NCBI GenBank assembly: GCA_963682055.1
Contig: OY821746.1
Span: 9,697,992 to 9,761,991 of the forward strand
Reading direction: 5' to 3'
Source: Primula veris
Lineage: Eukaryota; Streptophyta; Magnoliopsida; Ericales; Primulaceae
Length of the DNA: 64,000 nt
Shown here: in pieces, positions 44,294 to 56,918 of the stretch
Layout: each line of letters begins with the position of its first letter
Position numbering within the stretch: position 1 is the stretch's first letter
The notes under the pieces: model-generated
The model's input: only the letters and a program-made list of their open reading frames with translations
Database searches by the model: none
Told to the model about the DNA's origin: nothing
Position numbers and translations under genes: made by a program

Positions 44294-45574
44294 AATAGAA
44301 TAAGACGGAATACCAGGGAAGCGTAAATTGAGGTTTACTTACCTAAAAGGAGATAGAGATTGAGAAATTACTCGTTTGACGAATTAATAATTATGGCATA
44401 TGGAAGTGAGGTGATAATCCTACGATTAGGATTTCTGTAGATGACAGAGAGAGAGGGAAGGATGGTTAACGCCTTTACGGCCAAGTAGGCCTTCCTAGCG
44501 ATGGCAGTGTATGTAAGTATGTATGTGTATATACACAGAGGGGAAGAGGACCAGCTGCAGACCCGCGGTGGCGTAAGTATGATCCGGAGGGTTTAAGCTG
44601 AGAAGTTTCCAAGCTAATTTTAGCACCGACTTAATTGGTCCTTCCTCCTACAATGTTTTTCCTTCCGACATCTATTAAAACTTGACATTAAAAATAAAGG
44701 TGAATATGAAGAAAAAAAACTAGTTCATACATCAATTTCCATATAGATCTACTCTTCCAATTTATTTTCCGTCAATTTTAAGAACTAGAAAATAAGAGAT
44801 TAGTTTGAGCTAATATTCACAACCATTCATAGTGACAGTTTTTTTTTTAGTACAAATTCATAGTGACAGTTGATTGCTAGTTTTAAAACCATATACCACA
44901 TTTAAGGTACCCATGATATTTCTGTTTTCAGCTCCCAAACAAAACATCTCCATCTGAAAGAATGAATTAAAAAAAGGCTATTACTTTTCTATAAGATACC
45001 TGAAGAACGTCTTAACTATCCAGAGTCCATAATTCATCTTACCCATCATATTGATCCAAGTATCACATCGTGACCAAGCCATCACACTGGCATACCATCG
45101 CAAATGAAGTGCATATCCGACTAGCACACTAGCTTTGAATTTGAGGGTAGAGAGCTTGTTAAACGATGATAGTTTACTCTAAAAAGTGATGCTGCGAGAA
45201 CTGTATAGAAAAACACAAGCTGTAAAAAGAAAAAAGAGTAAGATCTAGAACAAGGAAAAAAACTTTCAGTTGCCTGTCCTTTCCCGAAAAGAATTTTTCA
45301 ATTTTTCGACCAAAATTAATGATTCCATAGGTCACCTTCGATACGTACAAATAGGTTTTAAAGTTTTTAAGTAACTTGGTTGAATCTGGTCAAAAAGGTC
45401 AATTCAAGATGTAAAATAAGATTTTACAAAAAGGGATGCAATTTGGAGCAATAACCATACTTGTTTTAGGATTTACTTAACCGTAGGAGGCTGCAAGTAC
45501 TAAAGCCAACTAATTCAATCTTTTCCAAACAAGAGAAAGACAAGAAAAAAACTAACTGGGCATAGAAACATGCC

Positions 45575-47110
45575 ATGAAATGAAGACAAAAAGTTGAATG
45601 CTTTTTGGTTCCTGCATACTGTGTCATAGGCTTTGCCTGCTACATGCAGAAAAAAAAACAAATAATTAGACCAACTTACGTCAATCATGATATATGTTAC
45701 TTATAAAGATACAAACAAATAGCAACATACATTAAAAAGCTCATACGTATCACTTGCTTTTCGTCCACCCCCGGTACAGGTACGTTGCATAAAAATTGAG
45801 GAAGTTATTGTCAAAAATGGGAACAAAAAAGTCGATGAAAATAAAGAACAGGAGCACGGAGACATGAACTACCCCCGAAATGAAGACTAAAAGAAAAGGC
45901 AAATGCTTTTTGGTTCCTTCATATTGTGTTGCGTAGGCTTTGCCTGCTACATGCACACAAAAATAACAAATAATTAGACCAACTTACGTCAATCATGATA
46001 TACGCTACTTATAAAGATACAAAGAAATAGCAACATACATTAAAAAGCTCATACGTATCACTTGCTTTCCGTCCATCCCCGGTACAGGTACATTGCATAA
46101 AAAATAGGAAGTTATTATCAGAAATGGGAACAAAATAATCAATGAAAATAAAGAATAGGAGCACAGAAACATGAACTACCCACGAAATGAAGACTAAAAG
46201 CCGAATGCTTTTTGGTTCCTGCATACCGTGTTAGATAGGCTTTGCCTGCTACATGCAAAAAAAAAAAAAAAAAAATTAGACCAATTTACGCCAATCATGA
46301 TATACGTTACTTGTAAAGATACAAACAAATAGCAACATACATTAAAAAGCTCATACGTATCACTTGCTTTCCCGTCCACCCCCGGTACAGGTACGTTGCA
46401 TAAAAAATGAGGAAGTTATTGTCAGAAATGGGAACAAAAAAGTCAATGAAAATAAAGAACAGGAGCACAGAGACATGAACTACCCCCGAAATGAAGACTA
46501 AAAGAAAAGCCAAATGCTTTTTGGTTCCTTCATACTGTGTTGCGTAGGCTTTGCCTGCTACATGCACACAAAAAAAACAAATAATTAGACCAACTTACGT
46601 CAATCATGATATACGCTACTTATAAAGATACAAAGAAATAGCAGCATACATTAAAAAGCTCATACGTATCACTTGATTTCCGTCCACCCCTGGTACATGT
46701 ACATTGCATAAAAAATAGGAAGTTATTATCAGAAATGGGAACAAAAAATTCAATGAAAATAAAGAATAGGAGCACAGAAACATGAACTACCCACGAAATG
46801 AAGACTAAAAGCCGAATGCTTTTTGGTTCCTGCATACCGTGTTAGATAGGCTTTGCCTGCTACATGCAAAAATAAATAAAAAATTAGACCAACTTACGCC
46901 AATCATGATATACGTTACTTATAAAGATACAAACAAATAGCAACATACATTAAAAAGCTCATACGTATCACTTGCTTTCCCGTCCACCCCCGGTACAGGT
47001 ACGTTGCATAAAAAATGAGGAAGTTATTATCAAAAATGGGCACAAAAAAGTCAATGAAAATAAAGAACAGGACAACAGAGACATGAACTACCCAATCAAG
47101 GTGAGCACGC
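45575..47110 (-). repeat. Higher-order tandem array of a two-exon unit (about 305 bp, five copies)
   Basis: Units start with CGAAATGAAGAC at about 45575, 45877, 46182, 46487 and 46792. Each carries the exon-like patches AGCAGGCAAAGCCTA (ATQYEG exon) and GTACCTGTACC.GG.GTGGAC (VPVPGVDGK exon). The copies at 45877 and 46487 share AAAAGAAAAG.CAAATGC, and those at 46182 and 46792 share AAAAGCCGAATGC with ACCGTGTTAGATAGG. The repeat is therefore an A-B dimer of about 610 bp repeated. Confidence 0.9.
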
Positions 47111-48027
47111 ACGAGAAAATAATAAAAACCTACCTACAAGCTTCGCTACTAAGATAATAAGTCATGTAAGGAGTGTGTAAGAAACATAGTTAATATAGCT
47201 CGCAGCAAAACTACGATAAAAACTAATGCAGATATATAAAATACAACCATACAGAAATAGTTGTTTAATACTCAAAAGTACCTTAGGGTAAACAGGTAGA
47301 CGGGGCTTCTACAATATGTGGTTAGGGTGGATCCGCATACTCAGCCACATCCCTACACCCATAATCCTCAAACTCGACCACTGTCCTAAAATATACGTAT
47401 ATGAATAAGGAAGCTCAAAATATAATAAAAAAATAACATAAAGGAAACTATAACAACGCAATAGTCTACTAAATAGGTAATTAAAAATTAAAAGAAATTA
47501 AGAACGGGATACCCCTGTACATAAGTCTCTTCCAATCAATATGCAACTTGTTTTATCTTTCTACAAGGATCGTCTGCACCTGTTCCATATTATAAACAAG
47601 TACAATAGTAAGACTTCCTTTAAATTTCAAGCAAAACACGATACCGTTAAAATAAAGATAGTCCCATAGACCAACATCAAATTGAAAAAATCGCGATAAA
47701 AAAATTTCAATATAACAAACATTCCGACATCTATTAAAACTTAATATTAAAAATAAAGGTGAATTTGAAGAAGAAAAACTAGTACATACATCAATTCCAA
47801 ATCGATCTACTCATCCGATTTATTTTCCTTCAATTTTGAGAACTAGAAAATAAGAGATTAGTTTGAGCAAATATTCACAACCATTCATAGTGACAGTTGA
47901 TTGCTAGTTTTAAAACCATATACCACATTTAAGGTACCCGTGACATTTTTGTTTTCAACAGCCCAAACAAAACAACTTCAGCGGATAGACAGAATTAGAA
48001 AAAGGTTATTAATTTGCTATACGATAC

Positions 48028-48200
48028 CTGCAGAACGTCATGCTTATAGAGTCCAGACGTCATCTTCCCCATCATATTATTCCAAGTATCACATCGTGAC
48101 CACACCAACACGCTAACATACCATCGCAAATGAAGTGCATATCCCACCAATGCATTATTGACAAGTGAACCTCGCATGGCAACCCACAGCTTTGAATTTG
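48028..48200 (-). CDS. Array gene exon with RGSLVNNALVGYALHLRWY
   Basis: It is open from about 48200 to the donor CTGCAG|GTATCG and reads RGSLVNNALVGYALHLRWY, VSVLVWSRCDTWNNMMGKM, then TSGLYKHDVLQ. The paralogue at 44998-45120 reads RWYASVMAWSRCDTWINMM in the same frame. The one at 32830-33000 is broken. No domain is recognised. Confidence 0.4.
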
Positions 48201-48612
48201 AGGGTAGAAAAAGCTTGTTAAACGATGATAGTTTACTCTAAAAATTTATGTTACGAGAAGAACTGTATAGAAAACACAAGCTGGAAAATGAAAAAAGAGT
48301 ATGATCTACAAGAATGAAAAAAAAACTTTCAGTTGCATGTCTTTCCCTGAGAAGAATTTTTCAATTTTTTGACCAAAATTAATGATTCCAATGGTCACCT
48401 TCAATACGTACAAATAGGATTCAATTTTTTTATGAAACTTAGAAGAATCTGGTCAAAAAGGTCAATTGAGATGTAAAATAAGATTTTTTTTAAAAGGGCT
48501 GCAACTTTGAGCAGTAACCATACTTGTTTTAGAATTTACTGTAGGAGGTTGCAAGTACTAAAGCCAACTAATTCAATCTTTTCCAAAAAGAGAAAGACAA
48601 GAAAACAAGAAC

Positions 48613-48696
48613 CTGGGCAAAACAACATGCCACGAAATGAAGACTTAACAGCCGAATACTTTTTGGTTCCTGCATACTGGGTTGCATAGACTTCGC
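48613..48696 (-). CDS. Array gene exon with EVYATQYAGTKKYSAV
   Basis: This is an 84-nt exon between TTAGCAG and CAG|GTTCTTG, the only copy open in this frame (GEVYATQYAGTKKYSAVKSS then FRGMLFCP). A second frame is open too, so the true frame is not settled. Paralogues are at about 33450 and 45570 and in the tandem units. Confidence 0.4.
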
Positions 48697-49116
48697 CTGC
48701 TAAATGTGCAAAACAAAAAAACTTATGACCAACTTACGTCAATCATGATACACATTACTTATAAAGATACCAAAAAATAGCAACATACATTAAAAAGTTC
48801 ATAAGTATCACTTGCATTCGTCCACCTCCAGTATAGGTACGTTGCACAAAAAATGAGAAAGCTGTTATCAGAAACGAGAACAAATAAGTCAATCAAAATA
48901 CAGAACAGAAGCACAGAGACATGCACTACACAAGCCCAGGTGAGCACGCACGAGAAAATAGTAAAACCTACCATTATACTTCGCTACTAAGATAATCAAT
49001 CACGTAAGGAGAGTGTAAGAAACATAGTTAATATAGCTCGCAGCAAAATTGTGATAAAAACTAATGCATATATAAAATACAACCATACAGAAATAGTTGT
49101 TTAATATTCGAAGTAC

Positions 49117-49235
49117 CTTAGAATATATTAATAAAGGGCAAACAGGTAGATGGAGCTTGCACAATATGTGGTTGGTGAGGATCTGCATACTCTGCCACAT
49201 CCATTTGCCCATAATCCTCAAACTCGACGACTGTC
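49117..49235 (-). CDS. Array gene exon with FEDYGQMDVAEYADP
   Basis: The acceptor is TTTTAG|GACAGT and the donor CTAAG|GTACTT. The reading is TVVEFEDYGQMDVAEYADPH then QPHIVQAPST. Copies at 34010 and 53080 have TGA in place of the Gln codon after YG. It is acidic with no known motif. Confidence 0.4.
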
Positions 49236-50340
49236 CTAAAATAAAATATAGGTATATGAATAAGCAAGTTCAAAATATAATAAAAAAAAACAACATAAAG
49301 AAACTATAACAAGGCAATAGGCTACTACATATAAATAATTATGAAAGTAAATTAAAAGCGGATAACCCCTGTACATAAGTCTCTTCCAATCAATGCAACT
49401 TGGTTTTTCCCTCTACAAGAACAATCTACACCTGCTCCATATTATAAAAAAAGTACAATTGTAAGAATTTCTTTAAATTCAAAGCAAAACACGATACTGT
49501 TTATATAAAATCGGTCCCATTGACCAACACCAAATTGAAAAAGTCGCGATAAAAAAATTAATATAACAAACAAAAACACGCGCCAACAGATGCTAATGTT
49601 GTATATCCGAAAAAATAAACATGTTGCTAGATTCAAATTTACCTCCATAACGTCAAGACCATGTAATCAAATAGCGTTAGCCAAGACCCATCGTTGTGTC
49701 ACCCGTATCTTGAACACTTCTAGCCAAGCATATTTTACTTGCTCTCCATCCACACCCGGTACAAGTACAGGTACAATGCACATAGATATGAGGCAAAGGT
49801 TATCTTGGGAACAAAAACATGAATGAAAACACAGGACACAAGCATACATACAACATGTACTAGCTACAAATAATATCTATTTATTATATAAAAATTATAT
49901 TAACCATGACCCTAAACATGTTCCAAGATGAATTACCCATCCCACACTAACATGTCAAATAAAATCATAACACTCATATCAGTTTTGTTACAAAAATTAG
50001 TCCTCCAATGGGGAGTATAAGAAATTTATAGTTCACACTTTTATCACAGCAATAATATGATAAAAAATAAGGCAAAATTTATATACAGTCATACAAAAGT
50101 AGTTGTGAAATACAGAATCAAATTATCTAATATGTCTTTGGTAATCAACCTTTTAACTTTATTCAAATTTGTTTGATTTTGTTAATACCGTTTTTCATCG
50201 ATTTCGAATGTTTCCATGTAATTAAACGATGAACAATGAGAACTCACTGAATGTTTTATTCATCTGAGTTGAGGGAAAAAACCTCATTTTACGCTTTAAA
50301 CTAATCTCATCCATGGGTCATAAATAAGAAAAACAAGTAC

Positions 50341-50346
<6 letters not shown>

Positions 50347-50371
<25 letters not shown>
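50347..50371. repeat. (AT)n microsatellite
   Basis: Pure alternating AT of about 24 nt. Confidence 0.95.
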
Positions 50372-50714
50372 GATAATACCTAAATTACAATTAAGAAATG
50401 AGAAAACAATGAAAGGGATTAGATAAGAAGGATAAGGGTTTGATGACGGCATAGGTGGTTGCTAATAGGCGGTAAAAAAAACGGTGAGTTAAGGTTTTGC
50501 AGATTTAACAGGGAGGAGAAAGGTATAAAATAATATATCTGGTCCCTATAATTTAAACTCAAACTATCTAGCTTCTATAAAATTTATAGGTTCTTTCACC
50601 TATATCGTCTACATAAAACATAAATACAAATCAGAGTATATAAAAATAAGGCAACTATGTACACAAGTCTTGCGCACATTACAATTTACAAGGTTTCAGG
50701 AGATATAAGATGGC

Positions 50715-50860
50715 CATGTTAACCGACTAATCGCCAACTATACACCCTAAAAAATAAATAATAAATGTGACAGTTTTGGTCAAAACACTTAATTGGCGAT
50801 TAGTTGTGACTAATCGGAAAATAGCTGGGTCGGAGGTCACCGACTAATCGCCAACTATGA
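50715..50860. repeat. Small foldback cluster of GACTAATCGCCAAC
   Basis: ACCGACTAATCGCCAACTAT occurs at about 50719 and 50839 in direct orientation, with its complement TTGGCGATTAGTTGTGACTA between them, so alternative hairpins can form. Confidence 0.8.
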
Positions 50861-53800
50861 ACTTGTCTCTCATACTTTGAGCAATACTAGTTTAAGATCA
50901 GTGGTTTCCCCCACCAACAATAAATTGATTTCAAGGAATGTGTTTCTTTGAGGTCAAGCATCCAGTAAAACAAGGATTTAAACATAAAAAGCATACGCAT
51001 AAAAATTGCAGATCTAATAATCGAAAGAAAAACCTGTGGAACTTCTTCATACTAAAGGTATACTCATCCACCCTCGGCACATTGAATGACAAGTACGAAG
51101 AATACTTCATTTGGTGTACATCTGTAAAACAAAAGAAAGGGGGGCAAAGAAAATACAAAACAACAAAACTGATTAAGAAAATGAAAATAGACAGAATAAC
51201 GACAGCAAAAACTACAATAACCAAATCCAAGTCCTACTATGCCAGGTTCAATCATACGGATGAAAGCAAAAAACACCAAGAATTTTTGCTGTGGGTAGAA
51301 CATTTTTTGGTTTTGAATTAATAAATAGAAATTAAAAATTAAGATCTGCTTTTACTTGTAACATTTGTTTAGTTTTGGATCCACTATAAAAATAAGATAA
51401 AGCAGCAAATGTGATAAGAACTGATCTCAAAATGACAATTCTCAAAATAAACCAATTAGATAAAGCATGAAAGTCATTCTAATTCCAGTCACCAAACTTA
51501 CATACTATCAAAAACAAACTAAAAGAAACAGAGTAATACCAAGAGCGATTTTACCAACTATTATTTCTTTTGATGAAAAATAATTTTTTTATAATATAAA
51601 AAAAATCATTATTCCTCCCTCTGTGAATTTGGAAGCAACACGAAACGAATTCAAAACAAATAAAATATACACAAAATCATAAGAACTTCAAAAAAAGAAG
51701 TCACAACACTACCATGGTTTACCCTTCTTATACTCTAATTGTGTTCCCATAATGGGGTAAGTCATTATCTTGACGTCTTTCTCCATCATCACACCCTCCG
51801 GTCTCATACCCTTGCCCTAACAGTCACATCCTTCTTTCTTCATCGTCTTTGGGTCTTATATGCTATTATCTAAGGAAGGAGACTTTTTGTTTGTATATTG
51901 AAGGGAATCGATTTCGTAGCCATCAGATGTTACTTTAACCACACCAATCAACTATGTGAGAAAATTTTAAGTTGGCACGATTCAAGTCACTTTGAATTAA
52001 TGAACTACTAAACAAAAACCATAAGCAGATACTTCACTACAGTTACACCTAAGTAGCAGCAAATTCAGGATCAAAAGTCAGACAAGATATTTCTATAATA
52101 CCCATACTCCACATAATTGTAATAATTCAATGATATGTAGAAAATATTTGAAATCTAATTAATTGAAGTTATACTTGCTAGCAAATGAAAAGAACTGTAT
52201 ATAAATCAAGGAAAATCACTGGGGAGCATACAAAAACTTTTATCAAAAAAATGTGGAGTCGGATCATATCTCACAAATGCATACAACAGAGTCAACATAC
52301 AGAAAATATTAAAGAACTAAAAGGACAAAAGCCACATCTAAGAAGCATATGAAAAACTAAAAACAATGAAAACGTGGGAGTAGCCTAGGCCAATCAAACT
52401 CGGTTAAAACTCAGTTAAAGCGTCTTTATACACGTTTATAAATAATTGAATTTATATATATAACATATTATAAGTGATCATAGCCAACCATATTTAGCAT
52501 AACCCACTAAATCATGTACTCACTCAATTCCAATAAAAACACATAAACAAATATAAGCTCTCACTGAAAATGTAACAATCATATTAATAGATAGGGTTAG
52601 AATCCCCTAGCTCTATCCCCTAGCAGTAAAGACAAGTTAATAAAAAAATAGAGCATCAGCAAGTCAACCAAAAATTTAAGCCCTTTAATGCTAACATGCA
52701 AACAAGACAACAATAGACAGAAACCAAGCAATTATACAAATGACATGAATTTCAAGGCATAAAAACCTCCTACAAGAAGGCTACAATACATTATTCTCAA
52801 ATTTAAAGACACATAAACAATTAAATACATATACCTTCCTATATGTTTTGCAACTGTGATATCAATCATGTAAGGAGAGTGTAAGAAACATAGTTCATCT
52901 AGCAAAATTATGATAAAAGCTAAAGAGAGATTATAGACAACCATACATAAATAGCTATCCAATACTCTAAGTACCTTAGAATGTATTAATAAAGGGCAAT
53001 CAGGTACACAGGGCTTGTGCAATACGGGGTTGGGAGAATCTGCATACTCAGCCATATCCCTTCATCCAAAATCCTCAAACTCAACGCCTGTCCTATGTAG
53101 GCATATGAAAAATCAAGCCCAAATATAATATAAAGTTGAAAATGTGATTTATAATATAATATACACATGTACAGATTAATATCTTCCATAAGTAAACATT
53201 TGATTCCCAATACCTTGTGCACTGATTTTGAATATGGGCCCAAATTCTGTGAATGCCAAACATTAAATGAGATAGGGTCAGTAAGAGATGGTGGTTGACA
53301 GAAAAAATGGATTAAAATTATAAACGATGAATTTAACTTCTTGGTGAGGGAGTAGAAGACATCATAATTCCTGTTTGTTTGATCAAAATTTGGACCGTCA
53401 ATTGCATGACCACATCTGTAACTGAAAAGAAAATAATTAAGAGCGGTAACTGAAAAACAAATAATTAAGAGCGGAAATTAAGAGCTCAAAACTCCTGTAC
53501 ATAAGTGTCTTCCAATCAATGCAACTTATCTTTTCTTTCTACATGAACCTTCTCACATATTCCATATTATAAACAAGTACAATAACAAGAATTCCTTTAA
53601 ATTCAAAGCAAAACAATACCATGAAAATAAAGCCAGTACCATGGACCATTTCGATATAACAACAAACTTATACACATCTCCACACACAAAATCGCCAACA
53701 TACACTAATGTTGTATATCCGAAAAAATAAACATGTTACTCAATTCAAGTTTACCTGCATAATGCCAAGATCATGTAATCAAATAACCTAAGACCCGTTG

Positions 53801-56431
53801 CTGTGTCATGAGTCATTCATATCTTGAACACTTCCCCAGCATATATTACTTGCTCTCCATCCACACCTGGGACAGGTACAGGTATGGTATACATATAATG
53901 AGACAGAAGTTATCTTGAGAACAAAACATAAATGAAAACACAAGACATAAGCACAAAGACACATGAACTACCTACCTTCCCACAATATCAATTTAATGTA
54001 TAAAAATCATATTGACCATGTCCCTAGACATACTACAAGATGGATCACCCATCCCACAGAAAAATCAATCATTTAGGAGGAGTGTAAGAAATATATAGTT
54101 TACACTTCACATAATCACAGCAATAATATGATAAAAACTAAGGCATAATTTAATTACAGTCATACAAGAATAGTTGTCACATAATCAAAGTATCTAATAT
54201 ATGCTAATAAAAAGCAATCAGGGGTAACTACTTTTTGATACATCAACCTTTTATCTTTATTCAAAATTGTACACCAACTCCAAAAAAAATTGACTTTTTT
54301 ACCCTTTTTCGTTGATTTCGACTGTTTCATCTAAATGAAAGATTAGCAGTGACCTCGCTAAACGTTTTTTCATCTGAATTGAAGGGTAATGTCATCATTT
54401 TACCTTTTAAACTAACTAATCTCATCCATGTACCATAAATAAGAATAGTAATTAATACTCAGGCTGGCTACCATAAAAACAGAGGTATATGAAGAAGCAA
54501 GCCAACTTAAAGACAAAATAAACATCATAGCAAAGAAATGCATAGATATAACCTAAATATAATAAAAAATCAAAAAAGGAAATCATAACGAAGTTATCGT
54601 CTACTTAATACATATCATGGTATATTAATAAAGGAAACCCAATACACAACCCTATACTAGTGCTTACACTTCTCTTAAAGGGCAGATTATGATTAAATTA
54701 AAGAAACAGTATATTTTTTATTTACCCACAATCAATACTTTTTAGGGATTTCGAAACTATGTTTCATTCTAAAAAGTCAATCAACCAAGTCTTAAGAAAG
54801 GAATACACTGGCAAGATTTAGATAAACTAAAAAAGCTTTTACTTATAATGAACAATGTAGTTGCAATTAAATAACCCACAATCAATCAGTTGAAACTAGT
54901 TAGGGTATTTACAAAAACTAGATCTAATTAACTTTAAAGCAAACCGGTAGCAGAATCGGAATTGATTCATATTGAAATTAATAAACCCAAATTCACCAGT
55001 AAAAAATATTTAGGATCCCCAAATCAGTCAGAAACAAATTCTAGTTGCCACTAAAAACCCATAAATCAGTCAATAAGTTTTTAATTAATTACGGTTTTCA
55101 AACTAAATCAAATTAGTTCAACAAGAAACAGAAACCAGATCAAGATTAATTCACGTTGCAACAAAATTATTCCAAAATCAATCTGTAATAAACTAGATCT
55201 AAAATATAATTAACTACGGTTTCCAAAATCTATAATTTGGGTTTTGAGTAAAGCAGGTCTAAATTATTTCAAAAAAAAACATAACCAACTACTGAAATCG
55301 AGTCAGTCTATACTAGAATAATAAGACCCATACAATTATACAAATAAACATAGATGATAATTAAAGTTGCAGTTAATACCCAAAATCAATCAGTATCAAG
55401 TTATTAGGGTTTTGAGTAAAACAGATCCAACTTATTTCACATAAAAATTTAACATAAGATGGAAAAAATCAATTCAATCTAAATAATCCTTGGAATAATC
55501 AGAGACTCATATACAAAATAAACATAAAATTGTAAAAATTAATTGGGGTTTTGAAAACACTAGATTCAAATCTATCGGTAAACGTTAATAAGGGTTTCGA
55601 AAAAAATGAGATCTAATTACTTACTTTAAAGAAAAGAGTAACAAGTAAAACTTTCAAAAACAAGATCTAAGTAACAAGTAATTAAGGTTTTCAGTAGAGT
55701 AGATCTAACTTATTATTTCACAAAAAAAAAAACGTAACCAAAGATAGAAAAAATCGATTTAAACAACATATAAGCCTTAGAATTACAAGGACCCATACAA
55801 AACACTAGATCGAAATCAATTGGTAAAAGACTCATACAAATCTAATTATTTTAAGCACCCAACATCAATCAGTAGAAACTAATATGGGTTTTGAGTAAAG
55901 TATCTAATTTATTATTTCACATAAAAACGTAACAAAATATAGAAATAATCGATTAAATCAATAAAAAAAACCTATAATAATTAGACCCCCATAAAAACAA
56001 ACAGAGATAATAAAGAGTAGTTTAACCTTCCGAAGAACGCTGATTATAATTACGACGCAAGGTCTCCACCGTATATATATTAAAACTATTATTATACTAA
56101 TTATAATATGTATATGTGTATATTGAGAGAGAGAGAGGGTGTACTATACTGTAGATATAGAGAGAGAGTCGGTGAAATTGGCTCAGCGCCGTGTTAACGG
56201 CTCTATCGGCTCTATTAGGGAAATTGAATTTTTTTTGTTTTTTTGAAAGGTACGGAAATTGAAATTAAGCAGTCTCCAACTAATTCATAAATAATGCGGT
56301 TTCAATTCGGTACAATTTGGAATCACGTTTTTTTAAAAAAAATAATTACATTAACAATGTTTTTAACATTTATAAAATTAATACACACTTTAACACATTT
56401 AATAAGAAGACAAAATTACATTATTATCTAA

Positions 56432-56915
56432 GAACATTTACAATAGTGTTGTTATCTCTATTGTTAACTAAAATACTTAACTAAAATACTTAACTAACAA
56501 TGCATTTTTTTGTCTCCATTAGTTATGTTAAATCATGTGTTATCTTTATAGAAATTAAAAAAATTGTTAAATATAACAATGTTTTTAATATTGTTAATGG
56601 ATGACGTGGCAAAATATAATTAATTAAAACGTGAACTATATTTCAAATACTTCCATTTTAGTTCCTATATTAGTGGAGTTTACAAAATGACTAATTAATC
56701 AGATTTCAATTAGTAATTAATTTTAATTAAAATTAGATAACTTTGTTAAGTTAATACACTAATGTGAAGATTAAATTTAAATTACATATGTGTCATTTAA
56801 CATGCAATTAAATAATGATGTGTCAAAGTTAATATTGTTAAAATTAACACAACTATTGTGGATGTTCTAACATTTTTAGTAAGCAACAGAGATAACAACA
56901 CGATTATAAATGCTC
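56432..56915. mobile_element. Tourist/PIF-Harbinger-type MITE, 484 bp
   Basis: The left end is GAACATTTACAATAGTGTTG. The right end reverse-complemented is GAGCATTTATAATCGTGTTG, and homology continues through TTATCTCT.TTG over about 50 bp. The flanks are TAA on both sides (56429-56431 and 56916-56918), the 3-bp target of this superfamily. Confidence 0.8.
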
Positions 56916-56918
56916 TAA

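Larger units (their letters stand above)
32440..44560 (-). pseudogene. Tandem gene array, copy 2, split by two copia elements
   Basis: The leader exon is at about 44530-44343 with donor TTTTAG|GTAAGT. The body resumes at 39861-39405 and 34345-32440 after removal of both retrotransposons. The exon-like patches on the minus strand are: VPGVDG (about 39610), QVDDPCKEKNQVAWIRRDLC (about 34200), FEDYG (about 34010), ASDTYELFN with acceptor GCTAG|GTACC (about 33620), ATQYAG (about 33450) and a RWYAS exon (about 33000-32830). Stops and frame changes are frequent. The 3' flank (32420-32520) matches 44540-44660, so copies 2 and 3 share the same intergenic spacer. Confidence 0.55.
49960..52590. other. 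Intron-like AT-rich segment of array copy 1
   Basis: It holds an (AT)n run at 50347-50371, an inverted/direct repeat cluster of GACTAATCGCCAAC at 50715-50860, and one exon-like patch at 51121-51034 with acceptor TTACAG, reading VHQMKYSSYLSFNVPRVDEY then TFSMKKFHR to donor CAG|GTTTTT. It is related to the VPGVDG exon but more diverged. Confidence 0.45.
44590..56180 (-). pseudogene. Tandem gene array, copy 1 (longest, multi-exon)
   Basis: The leader exon donor is TTCGGAAG|GTTAAA at 56027. Exon-like patches on the minus strand lie at 53888-53755, about 53560-53490, about 53080-52980, 51121-51034, 49770-49630, about 49430-49370, 49235-49117, about 48840-48780, 48696-48613 and about 48200-48028. 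A 3' part occurs twice (47720-48000 and 44665-45060 match the same exons). The introns are long and AT-rich with many AAAACCCTAATT-like words at 54700-55900. Some exons are fully open and others carry stops. I cannot name the protein. It could be a gene with several diverged exons or a dead duplicate family. Confidence 0.5.

Noticed and set aside
45575..47110. CRISPR-like regular array
   Set aside because: The units are about 305 bp of exon and intron sequence in a plant genome, without short spacers.
51064..51303. Minus-strand 79-codon ORF
   Set aside because: It crosses a splice-like acceptor and intron sequence; the better reading is the short exon patch at 51034-51121.
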